A program made the translations under genes and the position numbers. The notes under the pieces were generated by a model. The model ran no database searches. It was not told the DNA's origin and was given only the letters and a program-made list of their open reading frames with translations. DNA of 64,000 nucleotides from an uncultured Flavobacteriales bacterium. GTDB taxonomy: Bacteria > Bacteroidota > Bacteroidia > Flavobacteriales > BACL11. The DNA lies in assembly GCA_943788405.1 (NCBI GenBank), contig CALSQD010000002.1, positions 794,850-858,849 of the forward strand, read 5' to 3'. Below are positions 45,692 through 54,889 of the stretch, in pieces (position 1 is the stretch's first letter; each line of letters opens with the position of its first letter).

Positions 45692-46904
45692 ATGAGTTTC
45701 AATACTATAGAAGAAGCAATTCAGGATATTAAAGCAGGAAAAGTAGTTATCGTTATTGATGATGAAAATAGAGAAAATGAAGGTGACTTTGTAGCTGCTG
45801 CTGAAATGGCAACTCCTGAAATGATAAATTTCATGGCAACACATGGTAAGAGGTTTGATTTGCACTCCCCTACTTGAAAGTAGATGTAAAGAGTTAGGAT
45901 TGGAACTGATGATTGGAAAAAACACTGCTGCCTATGAAACTCCATTTACTATTTCAGTTGATTTAATGGGACATGGTTGTACTACTGGAATCTCAGCATC
46001 AGATAGAGCAAAAACAGTAAAAGCACTTGTTGACCCAAACATAAATCCTGCTGAACTAGGAAAACCTGGACATATATTCCCTTTAAAAGCTAGAAAAGGA
46101 GGTGTATTAAGAAGAGCAGGACACACTGAAGCTGCTGTTGACTTAGCTCGTCTTGCAGGCTTAGAACCTGCAGGAGTAATTGTAGAAATCTTAAATGAAG
46201 ATGGTTCAATGGCAAGAACTCCTGAATTACATAAAATTGCTGAAAAATTGGATTTAAAATTCATTACAATTAAAGATTTAATTGAATATAGAATAAAAAA
46301 TGAATCCTTAATTACTGAAGAAGCTGACATACAATTACCAACTGATTATGGTGATTTTAAGATGAAAGCTTTTAAACAAACAACTAACGGCCAATTACAC
46401 CTAGTTATCTATAAAGGAGAATGGAAAAAAGATGAAGATGTATTAGTAAGAGTGCATTCTTCTTGCATGACAGGTGATATATTTGGCTCTTGCAGATGTG
46501 ATTGTGGACATCAATTACAATCAGCATTACAGCAAATTGAAACAGAAGGAAAAGGAGTTTTAGTTTATATGAATCAAGAAGGAAGAGGAATAGGATTACT
46601 AAATAAATTAAAGGCATACGAATTACAGGAAAAAGGACGTGATACAGTGGAAGCAAATGCTGATTTAGGATTTAATGCTGACGATAGAGATTATGGTGTT
46701 GGTGCACAAATACTAAGAGCAATGGAAGTTAGTAAAATTAGATTACTGAGTAATAATCCTAAAAAAAGAGTTGGACTAATGGGTTATGGAATTGAGATTG
46801 TGGAAAGTGTAGCGCTTGAAATAGACTCTAATATTCATAATGAGTTTTACCTAAAAACTAAAAGAGATAAATTAGGACATTCATTAAAAAAATTAGATGA
46901 GTAA
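45692..46904 (+). CDS. ribBA: Bifunctional 3,4-dihydroxy-2-butanone-4-phosphate synthase / GTP cyclohydrolase II, with frameshift at about 45848
   Basis: The RibB half starts at 45692 ([27 protein letters not shown], with [10 protein letters not shown] of the active site). After ATHG at 45847 one extra A (GGTAAGAGG where GGTAGAGG would continue [13 protein letters not shown]) shifts the frame; the first frame stops at 45875-45877. From 45849 the second frame runs to 46904: RibB core with [19 protein letters not shown] and [16 protein letters not shown], then RibA from about 46330 with zinc site [26 protein letters not shown] and LLSNNPKK. The protein would be about 403 residues if restored. 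RibBA is normally essential for riboflavin, so a sequence error is as likely as a real lesion. The 3' end overlaps tsaD by 8 nt. Confidence 0.88.
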
Positions 46905-47913
46905 CCCCCCAATTATTCTAGGAATAGAATCATCATGTGATGATACCTCTGCAGCTATTTTACAGGGACAAAAAATACTATCAAACATAGTAGCCAACCA
47001 AGAATTACACACCCAATATGGTGGGGTTGTACCTGAACTTGCCTCAAGAGCACATCAGCAAAATATTATACCAGTTGTGGATGCTGCTATCAAAAAAGCA
47101 AACATCAAAAAAGAAGATATTACTGCCATTGCTTTTACAAAAGGGCCTGGACTTTTAGGTTCACTTTTAGTGGGGAGTTCGTTTTCAAAATCCTTTGCTA
47201 TGGGAATGGATATTCCGCTTATAGCAGTAAATCATATGCAAGGACATATCCTCTCCCACTTTATTGATGAAGGAGAAAGTATGCCCAAATTTCCTTTTTT
47301 ATGCCTAACAGTTTCAGGAGGACATACACAAATTGTACAAGTTGAGAGCCCCAATAAAATGAATGTAATTGGAACAACTATTGATGATGCTGCTGGGGAA
47401 GCTTTTGATAAATCAGCAAAGCTACTAGGACTACCATATCCAGGAGGACCTATTATTGATAAACATGCAAAAACTGGAGATATTCATGCATTTGAATTTG
47501 GGAAACCAAAAATTAAAGAATTAGACTTTAGTTTTAGCGGTCTTAAAACTTCTATATTCTATAAGATTCAAAATAATATGCAAAAAAATCCTAAATTCAT
47601 TGATGAGAATTTAGCTGATTTATGCGCATCAATTCAGCACAGTATCGTTAGTATTTTACTCAAAAAACTAGAAAAAGCAATAAAACAAACAGGAATAAAA
47701 CAATTGGCAATTGCTGGAGGTGTATCTGCTAATTCCTACTTAAGAAGTGAATTAAAAAACTTATCAGAAACAAAAGGATATAAGCTCTACATCCCGAAAT
47801 TTGAATACTGTACCGATAATGCTGCTATGATTGCAATTGCAGGTTATTTTAAATATTTAGATGAAGATTTTGCTGACCAAAGCGAAACCCCATCAGCTCG
47901 TTTATCCTTTTAG
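46897..47913 (+). CDS. tsaD: tRNA N6-adenosine threonylcarbamoyltransferase
   Basis: 338 residues of the ASKHA (Kae1/TsaD/YgjD) family. It transfers threonylcarbamoyl to A37 of ANN-decoding tRNAs with TsaB and TsaE. The iron-binding histidines appear in [12 protein letters not shown] (HxxxH), with [13 protein letters not shown] at the start, [42 protein letters not shown], and the C-terminal [12 protein letters not shown]. Product length and motif order are canonical. It overlaps the ribBA stop by 8 nt and converges on the alpha/beta hydrolase gene with a 12-nt overlap. MtaB (25204) acts on its product. Confidence 0.95.
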   Translation: MSNPPIILGIESSCDDTSAAILQGQKILSNIVANQELHTQYGGVVPELASRAHQQNIIPVVDAAIKKANIKKEDITAIAFTKGPGLLGSLLVGSSFSKSFAMGMDIPLIAVNHMQGHILSHFIDEGESMPKFPFLCLTVSGGHTQIVQVESPNKMNVIGTTIDDAAGEAFDKSAKLLGLPYPGGPIIDKHAKTGDIHAFEFGKPKIKELDFSFSGLKTSIFYKIQNNMQKNPKFIDENLADLCASIQHSIVSILLKKLEKAIKQTGIKQLAIAGGVSANSYLRSELKNLSETKGYKLYIPKFEYCTDNAAMIAIAGYFKYLDEDFADQSETPSARLSF

Positions 47914-48747
47914 AAAGCTTATTGTAACATCAATTGCTTCTTTCAAATCTGCTGGGAATTCTTCTAAATCATAAGGATGGAATCCACCTAAAACATGGTT
48001 TGCTCCATCAATAATATGCAATTCAGTATTTGTATTCCAGCTTTTTATATTTTCTGCTTCAGTAAGCAAAACAGTTGGATCATCACTTCCATGCACTATC
48101 AAATGAGGAATATTCATTCTAGTTACTGCATTTTGAATATTTAAACGCTCAGCATTGGCTACACAATTTTCGTAAAACTGAAAATACATTGGCATATTCT
48201 GTTTTGTACGCCCATTATAGATATAGGCCACATCCATTTCTTTCCATTTTTCTAACTTATCTCCCTTTGGCAATCTATCCAAAAAATTAGAGGGTGATGC
48301 CCAAGAAACTACATTCGCTACTATTTTATCTTCAGCTGATTTTAACATTGCAATACTCCCTCCTCTACTATGACCAAATAATGTAATTTTACTAATATCT
48401 ATTTCTCCTTTTAGTTCATCAGTATTTTCTATCCAATTTAACACTAAGGATAAATCATCTAGCTCTTTGCAAAAGTTATTATTTCCGAATGCTTTTAAAT
48501 CTCCAAAATTACTTGGTTCATCAATAGTAGTTCCATTAAATGAAAAATTAAATTTCACAAATACTATATCCTGTTCTGCAAAATAAGTTGCAATTTTATT
48601 AAACGGTCCCCAATCCTTAAACCCCTTAAAACCATGACAAAAAACAACTACTTGCTTTGCTTTTTTATTGGCACTAAAAGTAGCATCTATCAAAATAGGT
48701 TTCCCTGCTGAACCTTCAATAACTATATTATTAAGCTTTTGTATCAT
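47902..48747 (-). CDS. Alpha/beta hydrolase (serine esterase/peptidase-like)
   Basis: 281 residues from the ATG at 48747. Fold marks are VVFCHGFKGFKDWGPFN (oxyanion region), nucleophile elbow GHSRGGS (serine), the acid in HGSDDPTV and the histidine in GANHVLGG. Substrate unknown. The start is fixed by a TAnnTTTG box that ends 4 nt upstream (48752-48759) and overlaps the A-tract of the sucD terminator; the longer frame to 48774 would run into that hairpin. The 3' end overlaps tsaD. Confidence 0.87.
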   Translation of the reverse strand: MIQKLNNIVIEGSAGKPILIDATFSANKKAKQVVVFCHGFKGFKDWGPFNKIATYFAEQDIVFVKFNFSFNGTTIDEPSNFGDLKAFGNNNFCKELDDLSLVLNWIENTDELKGEIDISKITLFGHSRGGSIAMLKSAEDKIVANVVSWASPSNFLDRLPKGDKLEKWKEMDVAYIYNGRTKQNMPMYFQFYENCVANAERLNIQNAVTRMNIPHLIVHGSDDPTVLLTEAENIKSWNTNTELHIIDGANHVLGGFHPYDLEEFPADLKEAIDVTISFLKG

Positions 48748-48751
48748 CTCA

Positions 48752-48759
48752 CAAATATA
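48752..48759 (-). promoter_or_regulatory. -7 box TATATTTG abutting the hydrolase start and the sucD terminator
   Basis: TATATTTG on the minus strand ends 4 nt before the hydrolase ATG, predicting a leaderless transcript. It touches the poly-U side of the preceding terminator (48759-48789). Confidence 0.65.
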
Positions 48760-48789
48760 AAAAAAGCCGAGCAAATGCTCGGCTTTTTT
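48759..48789 (-). terminator. sucD terminator (stereotyped GCCGAGC/GCTCGGC stem)
   Basis: GCCGAGC (48766-48772), loop AAAT, GCTCGGC (48777-48783), extended by A-tract and T-tract. Almost identical to the terminators of sucC and psd. Confidence 0.88.
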
Positions 48790-48808
48790 ATTATCTATTA
48801 AAAACTAA

Positions 48809-49687
48809 TTAAGCAGTAACACCCATTAGTTCAGCCATCATTTTTCCAATTTCAGCAGGCGATTCAGCAACAGTAATACCACACTCACGCATAATTTGCA
48901 TTTTTGCTTCAGCAGTATCTTCAGCTCCACCAACTATTGCACCAGCATGTCCCATTGTTCTACCTGCAGGAGCAGTTTGTCCAGCAATAAAACCAACTAC
49001 AGGTTTTGTTCCGTTAGCTTTAATCCATTTTGCAGCATCAGCTTCCAATTGCCCACCAATTTCACCAATCATAATGATACCATCAGTTTCAGGGTCGTTC
49101 ATAAAAAGTTCAACAGCTTCCTTAGTAGTTGTTCCAATAATTGGATCACCACCAATACCAATAGCAGTTGAGATTCCCATTCCTGCTTTTACAACTTGGT
49201 CAGCAGCTTCATAAGTTAAAGTTCCTGATTTTGAAACGACACCAATTCTACCTTTTTTGAAAACGAAACCTGGCATAATACCACATTTTGCTTCTTCTGG
49301 AGTAATAACACCAGGGCAGTTAGGCCCAACTAAAGTACAGTCTTTATCAGAAATATATTCCTTAACTGTAATCATATCTCTTGTAGGAATTCCTTCCGTA
49401 ATACAAATAATCACATTAATTCCTGCTTCAGCAGCTTCCATTACTGCATCTGCAGCAAATGCAGGCGGTACAAATATCATTGAAGTATTAGCGCCTGCTT
49501 TTTCAACAGCCTCACTTACAGTATTAAATACTGGTCTGTCCAAATGTGTTTGCCCTCCTTTTCCTGGAGTAACACCTCCTACTACATTTGTTCCATACTC
49601 AATCATCTGCCCTGCATGAAAAGTACCTTCAGTACCTGTAAAACCTTGTACAATAATTTTTGAATCCTTATTTACTAATACGCTCAT
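48809..49687 (-). CDS. sucD: Succinate--CoA ligase (ADP-forming) alpha subunit
   Basis: 292 residues from the MSVLVNKDS start at 49687. It pairs with SucC (28314-29504) in the TCA cycle. The CoA-binding Rossmann part carries [20 protein letters not shown] and [11 protein letters not shown], and the ligase domain has the active-site histidine in [32 protein letters not shown] and [13 protein letters not shown] longer open frame to 49918 exists, but the upstream 77 residues look non-coding and a TAnnTTTG box lies at 49712-49719. It is not next to sucC; a sucD-tail relic near sucC suggests why. Confidence 0.95.
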   Translation of the reverse strand: MSVLVNKDSKIIVQGFTGTEGTFHAGQMIEYGTNVVGGVTPGKGGQTHLDRPVFNTVSEAVEKAGANTSMIFVPPAFAADAVMEAAEAGINVIICITEGIPTRDMITVKEYISDKDCTLVGPNCPGVITPEEAKCGIMPGFVFKKGRIGVVSKSGTLTYEAADQVVKAGMGISTAIGIGGDPIIGTTTKEAVELFMNDPETDGIIMIGEIGGQLEADAAKWIKANGTKPVVGFIAGQTAPAGRTMGHAGAIVGGAEDTAEAKMQIMRECGITVAESPAEIGKMMAELMGVTA

Positions 49688-49711
49688 TGAATTGTTTTTT
49701 AATTTGGATTG

Positions 49712-49719
49712 CAAAATTA
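49712..49719 (-). promoter_or_regulatory. -7 box TAATTTTG for sucD
   Basis: TAATTTTG on the minus strand, 24 nt before the sucD ATG (49687), in the 76-bp region divergent to mnmE. Supports the 49687 start. Confidence 0.65.
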
Positions 49720-49751
49720 GAACATTATGGCTATTAACAAAGGATTTTGAA

Positions 49752-49759
49752 TACTTTTG
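49752..49759 (+). promoter_or_regulatory. -7 box TACTTTTG abutting the mnmE start
   Basis: Ends 4 nt before the mnmE ATG (49764), predicting a leaderless transcript and ruling out the in-frame upstream starts from 49692. Confidence 0.68.
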
Positions 49760-49763
49760 CAGC

Positions 49764-51122
49764 ATGAATAATTTATTGCAAGAAGATACTATTTGTGCCC
49801 TAGCAACTGGTGGTGGTTTAAGTGCTATTGCTGTTCTCCGTTTATCAGGAAAAGAGGCTATAAAAATTACAAATTCAGTTTTTAGTAAAGATATTTCAAC
49901 TTCAAAATCGCACACCATTCATTTTGGAACAATATCCGATAGCACTAAAATTATTGATGAAGTATTAGTAAGTATTTTTGCAGCTGGAAAATCCTATACA
50001 GGGGAGGAAACAGTAGAAATATCTTGCCATGGCTCTACTTTTATACAAAATAAATTACTGCAATTATTCATTACTGAAGGATGTAGAATGGCAACTGCTG
50101 GGGAATTTACTATGCGTGCTTTTAGGAATGGAAAGCTAGATTTATCACAAGCAGAATCAGTAGCCGACCTTATCGCATCAGAAAGTGAAGCAGCTCACCA
50201 AACAGCACTAAAGCAATTAAGAGGAGGATTTTCTGATAAACTACAGCAGCTAAGAACAAAATTAATTGATTTTGCATCCTTAATTGAATTAGAATTAGAC
50301 TTTTCGGAAGAAGATGTAGAGTTTGCCGACAGAAAACAATTTGAAACTTTATTAGCAGCAATAAAAATTGAGTTAGAAAAATTAGTTCAATCCTTTAAAC
50401 TAGGGAATGTAATAAAGAACGGAATTCCTGTTGCTATTTTAGGAGCACCAAATGTGGGGAAATCCACCCTATTGAATACGCTACTAAATGAGGACAAAGC
50501 AATTGTATCAGACATTGCAGGAACTACCCGTGATGCAATTGAGGATAAACTAAATATTGAAGGGTTTAATTTCCGATTTATTGATACTGCAGGAATAAGA
50601 GAAACTACTGATACTATTGAAAATTTAGGAATAAAAAAATCCTTAGAAAAAGCAGAAATAGCCAATATTGTTTTGTTTTTAATTGATGCTAATGCAGACC
50701 TTAAAAGTCAAATAGTAGAGCTAAATAAAATTAAAGAAACTGCTAAAGAAAAACTTTTAGTTGTTATCAATAAAATTGATTTAAACACTGAGGTTAAAAA
50801 TGAATTTAAAGATGCGCTTTTCATTTCTGCTAAGAAGGATGAAGGGATTGAAACGCTAAAAGCAAGGTTATTGAAATTTGTAAATACGGAACAGTTATCC
50901 AATAACGAAACAATAGTAACCAACCTTAGGCATTATGAGGAATTACAACTTACGCTTCACGAAATAAACACTATTATTGAAGGATTAAATTCAGGATTAA
51001 CAGGCGACTTTTTAGCTATTAATATTCGTCAATCCCTTTTCCATTTAGGAAGCATAACTGGGGAAGTTACTACCGACACCCTACTCGGTAATATTTTTGG
51101 GAAATTCTGTATCGGGAAGTAA
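49764..51122 (+). CDS. mnmE: tRNA uridine-5-carboxymethylaminomethyl(34) synthesis GTPase
   Basis: 452 residues. With MnmG it makes cmnm5 on U34 of several tRNAs. The N-terminal folate-binding domain ([22 protein letters not shown]) is followed by the helical domain and the inserted G domain: G1 [14 protein letters not shown]2 [10 protein letters not shown]3 DTAG, G4 NKID. The C-terminus ends in the invariant FCIGK. The G domain sits about 215-375. All motifs are intact. Start set by the promoter. Confidence 0.95.
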   Translation: MNNLLQEDTICALATGGGLSAIAVLRLSGKEAIKITNSVFSKDISTSKSHTIHFGTISDSTKIIDEVLVSIFAAGKSYTGEETVEISCHGSTFIQNKLLQLFITEGCRMATAGEFTMRAFRNGKLDLSQAESVADLIASESEAAHQTALKQLRGGFSDKLQQLRTKLIDFASLIELELDFSEEDVEFADRKQFETLLAAIKIELEKLVQSFKLGNVIKNGIPVAILGAPNVGKSTLLNTLLNEDKAIVSDIAGTTRDAIEDKLNIEGFNFRFIDTAGIRETTDTIENLGIKKSLEKAEIANIVLFLIDANADLKSQIVELNKIKETAKEKLLVVINKIDLNTEVKNEFKDALFISAKKDEGIETLKARLLKFVNTEQLSNNETIVTNLRHYEELQLTLHEINTIIEGLNSGLTGDFLAINIRQSLFHLGSITGEVTTDTLLGNIFGKFCIGK

Positions 51123-51193
51123 CTAAAACTCCATATACTCCTTAAAGGCAACTTGAAAATACAGCTCTGTTTCGTTTTTAATTTTTAAATTCT

Positions 51194-51916
51194 TTACTTT
51201 AGAAAATTATTTTCAAAATCAACTAAAATAACTTTTACATTATTTCGTAAACTGATTTTTCTAATTTTATCTATATCTTTAGTTTCCACTAGACCATTTG
51301 TCCAGCAATGTAAATTATAATCAGGGAATTTTCTAGAATAAAAATCTACATTATGATAGGAGCAAGATATTGCATTTGGCTTATATTTCTTCAAATTAGC
51401 TTTAACTTGATAGACTTCATAAATACTTTTAAATAAGTTAAAAGATGGTAACCAATAACTCACATAAAAGCCCTCACTTTGCAATAACACTAACAACTCA
51501 ATATTCTTAGATTCAATGATTAAATGCTCCTTTCTAACATTATTTTCAACTAACTCATTTAGTCTTTCAACAACAGCAAATACATTTTTTTTATTTAAAT
51601 TTTTTAAATCAACCCAAAAATAAAGTTCATTATCATTTATATTTTTCAAGTAATCTAATAGAGTATTGCCTTTAAAACTCCCATGATGCCTTACATCAAA
51701 AATATTTTGATTTAACTCAAAAAAAACATCAACTTCAACCCCACTAAAATCAGCATACTTATTATTTACATCATTATAGTCAAGTACTCTATGCGCCCAT
51801 AATTTATCAGGATTATTAAAAATTGCTTGCGAATTACCATTATAAATGGGGAGGAAATAAAATAGCAAATACAAAAAACTTAAACCTAAAATAAAAGAAA
51901 ATATTTTTTTAAACAT
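51194..51916 (-). CDS. Membrane-anchored GDPD/PI-PLC-fold protein (menorin-like)
   Basis: 240 residues: an N-terminal membrane segment (IFSFILGLSFLYLLFYFLPIY) then a TIM-barrel-like domain of the glycerophosphodiester phosphodiesterase superfamily. Catalytic-type residues are seen in LWAHRVLDYND (His-Arg), GVEVDVFF (Glu-x-Asp) and FDVRHHG (second His); the usual ENT motif after the first His is absent, as in the FAM151/menorin-like branch. The gene lies 2 nt after the LTA-synthase-like gene on the same strand, so the two probably act together on a phosphoglycerol- or glycerophosphodiester-containing substrate in the envelope (inference). Confidence 0.72.
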   Translation of the reverse strand: MFKKIFSFILGLSFLYLLFYFLPIYNGNSQAIFNNPDKLWAHRVLDYNDVNNKYADFSGVEVDVFFELNQNIFDVRHHGSFKGNTLLDYLKNINDNELYFWVDLKNLNKKNVFAVVERLNELVENNVRKEHLIIESKNIELLVLLQSEGFYVSYWLPSFNLFKSIYEVYQVKANLKKYKPNAISCSYHNVDFYSRKFPDYNLHCWTNGLVETKDIDKIRKISLRNNVKVILVDFENNFLK

Positions 51917-51918
51917 AT

Positions 51919-53778
51919 TTAATAATTAAGATATTTATGGAAACTATATTGCATGAAAATTTCAGATTCTTTTATAATAAAATTACTATCACTCTCATAC
52001 TTTTCTTCTAAAGGTTTTTTATAGTTTATAGAATATGCATAATTACTATTTTTCCTTATCATTCCATAACCTCTAATAAATGAATAAGGAACAAAACCTT
52101 TATGCATAAAATTTAATGCATCAACTCCATAAAAATCACTTGGCTGTTTAATTCCTAATTGCTTAAGGATTGTAGGTGAAATATCAATATGAGATGATAC
52201 TTTATCCCATGAACTTCCTTTAAATTCATTTTTTAACACATTTCCAAACCAAAGCATTGGAATATGAAATTTTTCTTTTTGCGCCACTCTTCTTTTCATT
52301 GGTGAATTATGGCTATGGTCAGCAACAATTACAAAAAGTGTATTTGCATACCAATCTTCCTGTCTTACACTTTCCATAAAATTTCCTAAACATTTATCAG
52401 TATAGGCTACAGAATTTACATATTTATCCTCTCGGCTGTTAAAACTCAATTTATGTTCTGCAGGAAAGTCATATGGTGAATGAGAACTAATCGTAAAAAG
52501 TGTACTCATGAAAGGCTCTGGCAATTGCTTTAACTCTTCTTTAAATTCGGCAAACATAAACTCATCATGCACCCCCAAAGCTCCAGAAGGCAAATCCTGA
52601 TAATCATTTTCATCCTTTACTAAATCAAACCCTTGTGAAAGCAAATAACCTTTAATATTTCCATAAGTAAGTTGTCCACCAAAAAAGTAAGAGGAATGAT
52701 ATCCCTTTTCCGCTAAGGATTTATTCAAGCAAGGCAATTTTCTTGATTTATCAGATTGATTAATAATTGAAACATAAGGGAAAACAGGAAATGAAGAGAA
52801 TATTGAACTCATCCCCTGATCAGACTTATAGCCATTAGAATAAAAATTTGTAAAAAGTAAACCATCATTTTCTAAAGCTTTAAAATTTGGGGTTATTCCG
52901 TCTAAACCTCCTAAGCTTTCTACATTATCAGCAGACCAACTTTCTAGAATTATAAACACAATATTAGGCTGGACGGAATTTAATATCAAAATACTTGTAT
53001 CCTCTCTATTTGCATATAAACTAGCCATAAGACTTTCTACTTCATAAGATGAATATTTCTCATAGGGATTACCTTTAAAGCTACTTTCACTTTTCAAAAT
53101 ACTTTGTAAAACATTCCAATTCGGATTTACAGCAATATCATTTAATATTATTTTATTGGAAAAATAAGCATCACTCAAATTTACAGGAATGGGTTGAAAT
53201 CCTCCTCTAATTCCTAGCAATAAAACACCTAATAAAAAGGGCAATACTATTATGGATAGGGCAAACTTTTTAAGGCTATTTTTTACTTTTATTATTGGAA
53301 TTTCAACTTGTACTTTCTTTTTATAAATTCTAATAAAAACTAGGGATATAAAAACAAATATAACATTCGTAAAAACATGAACTGTACTAGCTGTTTTAAA
53401 TACTTCTGAAGGATTTACAAAATGTGATAATGCCGTAAAATTCAGTTTTGTTTGCCACTCAGAATACAAAGCCACTTCCCCCCCAGCAATTACACCTGTT
53501 AGCAGGATAAAAAAAGCAACTAATCCATAAATTACTTTAGGAATAAATTCTTGTTTTTTTAAAAAGGAACTAATCCATAATAGCAGTACAATTGGTACTA
53601 ATAAGTAACTAATAAAAGATATATCTAAAGGGATGCTTTTAGGTAGTATAGTTAAAATTTCTACAATAGATGCATGTCCAATTTCTTCAAGAAAAAACAA
53701 AGCAAAAACAATACGATTTACTAGAAAAAAGCAAAGCCAAAAAACAATAAATCTGAAAGTAAACTTAATAAACTGCAT
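51919..53778 (-). CDS. LTA-synthase-like sulfatase/phosphoglycerol transferase
   Basis: 619 residues: five N-terminal membrane segments (about 5-200) then an extracytoplasmic sulfatase-fold domain (about 270-575). Metal-site marks are VFIILESWSADN, the nucleophile-region GYKSDQGMSSIFSSFP, DEFMFAEF and FVIVADHSHNSP. Relatives transfer phosphoglycerol or phosphoethanolamine from lipids to glycans. In Bacteroidota homologues that I recall the loop reads GTRSDKG; here the first position is Y, so the nucleophile assignment is unsure. The stop is 2 nt before the GDPD-fold gene, and the start overlaps the Nudix stop by one base. Confidence 0.85.
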   Translation of the reverse strand: MQFIKFTFRFIVFWLCFFLVNRIVFALFFLEEIGHASIVEILTILPKSIPLDISFISYLLVPIVLLLWISSFLKKQEFIPKVIYGLVAFFILLTGVIAGGEVALYSEWQTKLNFTALSHFVNPSEVFKTASTVHVFTNVIFVFISLVFIRIYKKKVQVEIPIIKVKNSLKKFALSIIVLPFLLGVLLLGIRGGFQPIPVNLSDAYFSNKIILNDIAVNPNWNVLQSILKSESSFKGNPYEKYSSYEVESLMASLYANREDTSILILNSVQPNIVFIILESWSADNVESLGGLDGITPNFKALENDGLLFTNFYSNGYKSDQGMSSIFSSFPVFPYVSIINQSDKSRKLPCLNKSLAEKGYHSSYFFGGQLTYGNIKGYLLSQGFDLVKDENDYQDLPSGALGVHDEFMFAEFKEELKQLPEPFMSTLFTISSHSPYDFPAEHKLSFNSREDKYVNSVAYTDKCLGNFMESVRQEDWYANTLFVIVADHSHNSPMKRRVAQKEKFHIPMLWFGNVLKNEFKGSSWDKVSSHIDISPTILKQLGIKQPSDFYGVDALNFMHKGFVPYSFIRGYGMIRKNSNYAYSINYKKPLEEKYESDSNFIIKESEIFMQYSFHKYLNY

Positions 53779-54245
53779 TAACTTAAAAGTTGTTTAATAT
53801 TTCCAAAGGAATTCTCCAGCTTTTCAGCAATATCCACTTCATTAACCCAACAAACTTTAGTAATTCCTTCTTCAGTTTGAGGTATTAAATCACCACTAAA
53901 GTTTGATTTCATTTCAAACCAAAAGGTGCGTTTTAGTATTTTCTGTTCGTTTAGCTCGTAAACATGATAAGTATCTTGCAAAGGCTTATTAATGCTTAAT
54001 CCTGAAATCCCACACTCCTCTTCTACTTCACGAATTGCACACTCTTTTATATTTTCACCTTCTTCTAATTTTCCTTTTGGCAAATCCCATTTGTTATTTC
54101 TAAAAATCATAAGTAACTGATTTTTATCATTATAAACCAATCCTCCTGCAGCTTCAATTAAGGTGTAATCAGCACAGAAATTTTCCCAATTATCTGTTAT
54201 AATTTCTAGGCTATTATTAATGTAAACTTTATATTTTTGCGGCAT
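53778..54245 (-). CDS. Nudix hydrolase
   Basis: 155 residues. The Nudix box is complete (GKLEEGENIKE then REVEEECGI), following EAAGGLVYNDKNQLLMIFRNNKWDLPKG. It hydrolyses a nucleoside diphosphate linked to another group; the substrate is unknown. The ATG at 54245 lies on the opposite strand to the pyrE ATG in the same CATG, so the two genes start from one palindrome. The longer frame to 54323 would run through pyrE. It is first in an operon with the LTA-synthase-like and GDPD-fold genes (TAATG overlap). No clear -7 box was found within pyrE. Confidence 0.88.
   Translation of the reverse strand: MPQKYKVYINNSLEIITDNWENFCADYTLIEAAGGLVYNDKNQLLMIFRNNKWDLPKGKLEEGENIKECAIREVEEECGISGLSINKPLQDTYHVYELNEQKILKRTFWFEMKSNFSGDLIPQTEEGITKVCWVNEVDIAEKLENSFGNIKQLLS
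54232..54239 (+). promoter_or_regulatory. -7 box TATTTTTG abutting the pyrE start, inside the Nudix gene
   Basis: Ends 4 nt before the pyrE ATG (54244) and lies within codons 3-5 of the divergent Nudix gene. Predicts a leaderless pyrE transcript. Confidence 0.68.
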
Positions 54246-54885
54246 GATATACGATATTGATATTGCTAAACAAGTTGCTAAATCTTTATTGCAAATAAAC
54301 GCAATTATTTTACAACCCAACAATCCTTTTAAATGGGCAGCAGGCTGGAACTCTCCAATCTATTGTGATAACCGAAAAACACTTTCCTATCCTGAAATAA
54401 GAAATCATATTAGGCAAGGATTATCAGCTATTGTTAAAAACCACTATAAAGGTGCAAATGTAATTGCTGGAGTTGCAACTGCAGGAATTCCTCATGGTGC
54501 GCTAGTAGCTGAAGAATTAGGTTTACCCTTTATCTATGTTCGCTCAAAAGCAAAAGAACACGGTAAACAAAATCAAATTGAAGGACACTTTGAAGAAGGG
54601 CAATCAGTTATACTAGTAGAGGATTTAATTAGCAGTGGGAAAAGTTGCCTTGATGCAGCAGCAACTTTAAAGGAAGCTGGGATGCATGTAAAAGGTATGG
54701 TTTCCATTTTTACTTATGGCTTTGATGCAGCAGCTGAAAACTTTAAACAAGCTGAATGTGAGTATGTATCTTTATGCGACTATAACACCTTATTACCACA
54801 AGCAATAGAATCACAATATATTGAAGAAGCAGATTTAGCTATCTTGAAACAATGGAGAGAAAACCCTTCAGTTTGGAAAAAATAA
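54244..54885 (+). CDS. pyrE: Orotate phosphoribosyltransferase
   Basis: 213 residues, standard length. It makes orotidine 5'-phosphate from orotate and PRPP in pyrimidine synthesis. The PRPP-binding motif is VILVEDLISSGKSCL (about 120-134); FKWAAGWNSPIYCDNRK, AGVATAGIPHGALVAEELG and RSKAKEHGKQNQIEG are typical. The pyrC-like gene at 34615 belongs to the same pathway but is not linked. It is followed 4 nt later by an SRPBCC gene on the same strand. Confidence 0.95.
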   Translation: MIYDIDIAKQVAKSLLQINAIILQPNNPFKWAAGWNSPIYCDNRKTLSYPEIRNHIRQGLSAIVKNHYKGANVIAGVATAGIPHGALVAEELGLPFIYVRSKAKEHGKQNQIEGHFEEGQSVILVEDLISSGKSCLDAAATLKEAGMHVKGMVSIFTYGFDAAAENFKQAECEYVSLCDYNTLLPQAIESQYIEEADLAILKQWRENPSVWKK

Positions 54886-54889
54886 AAAT

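Noticed and set aside
45843-45880. Programmed ribosomal frameshift in ribBA
   Set aside because: No slippery heptamer or downstream structure is evident at GGTAAGAGG, and RibBA is not known to use frameshifting. Mutation or sequence error is simpler.
49688-49918. Longer sucD start at 49918
   Set aside because: The extra 77 residues have no similarity to SucD, overlap the mnmE promoter and gene start, and lie upstream of the TAATTTTG box of sucD.
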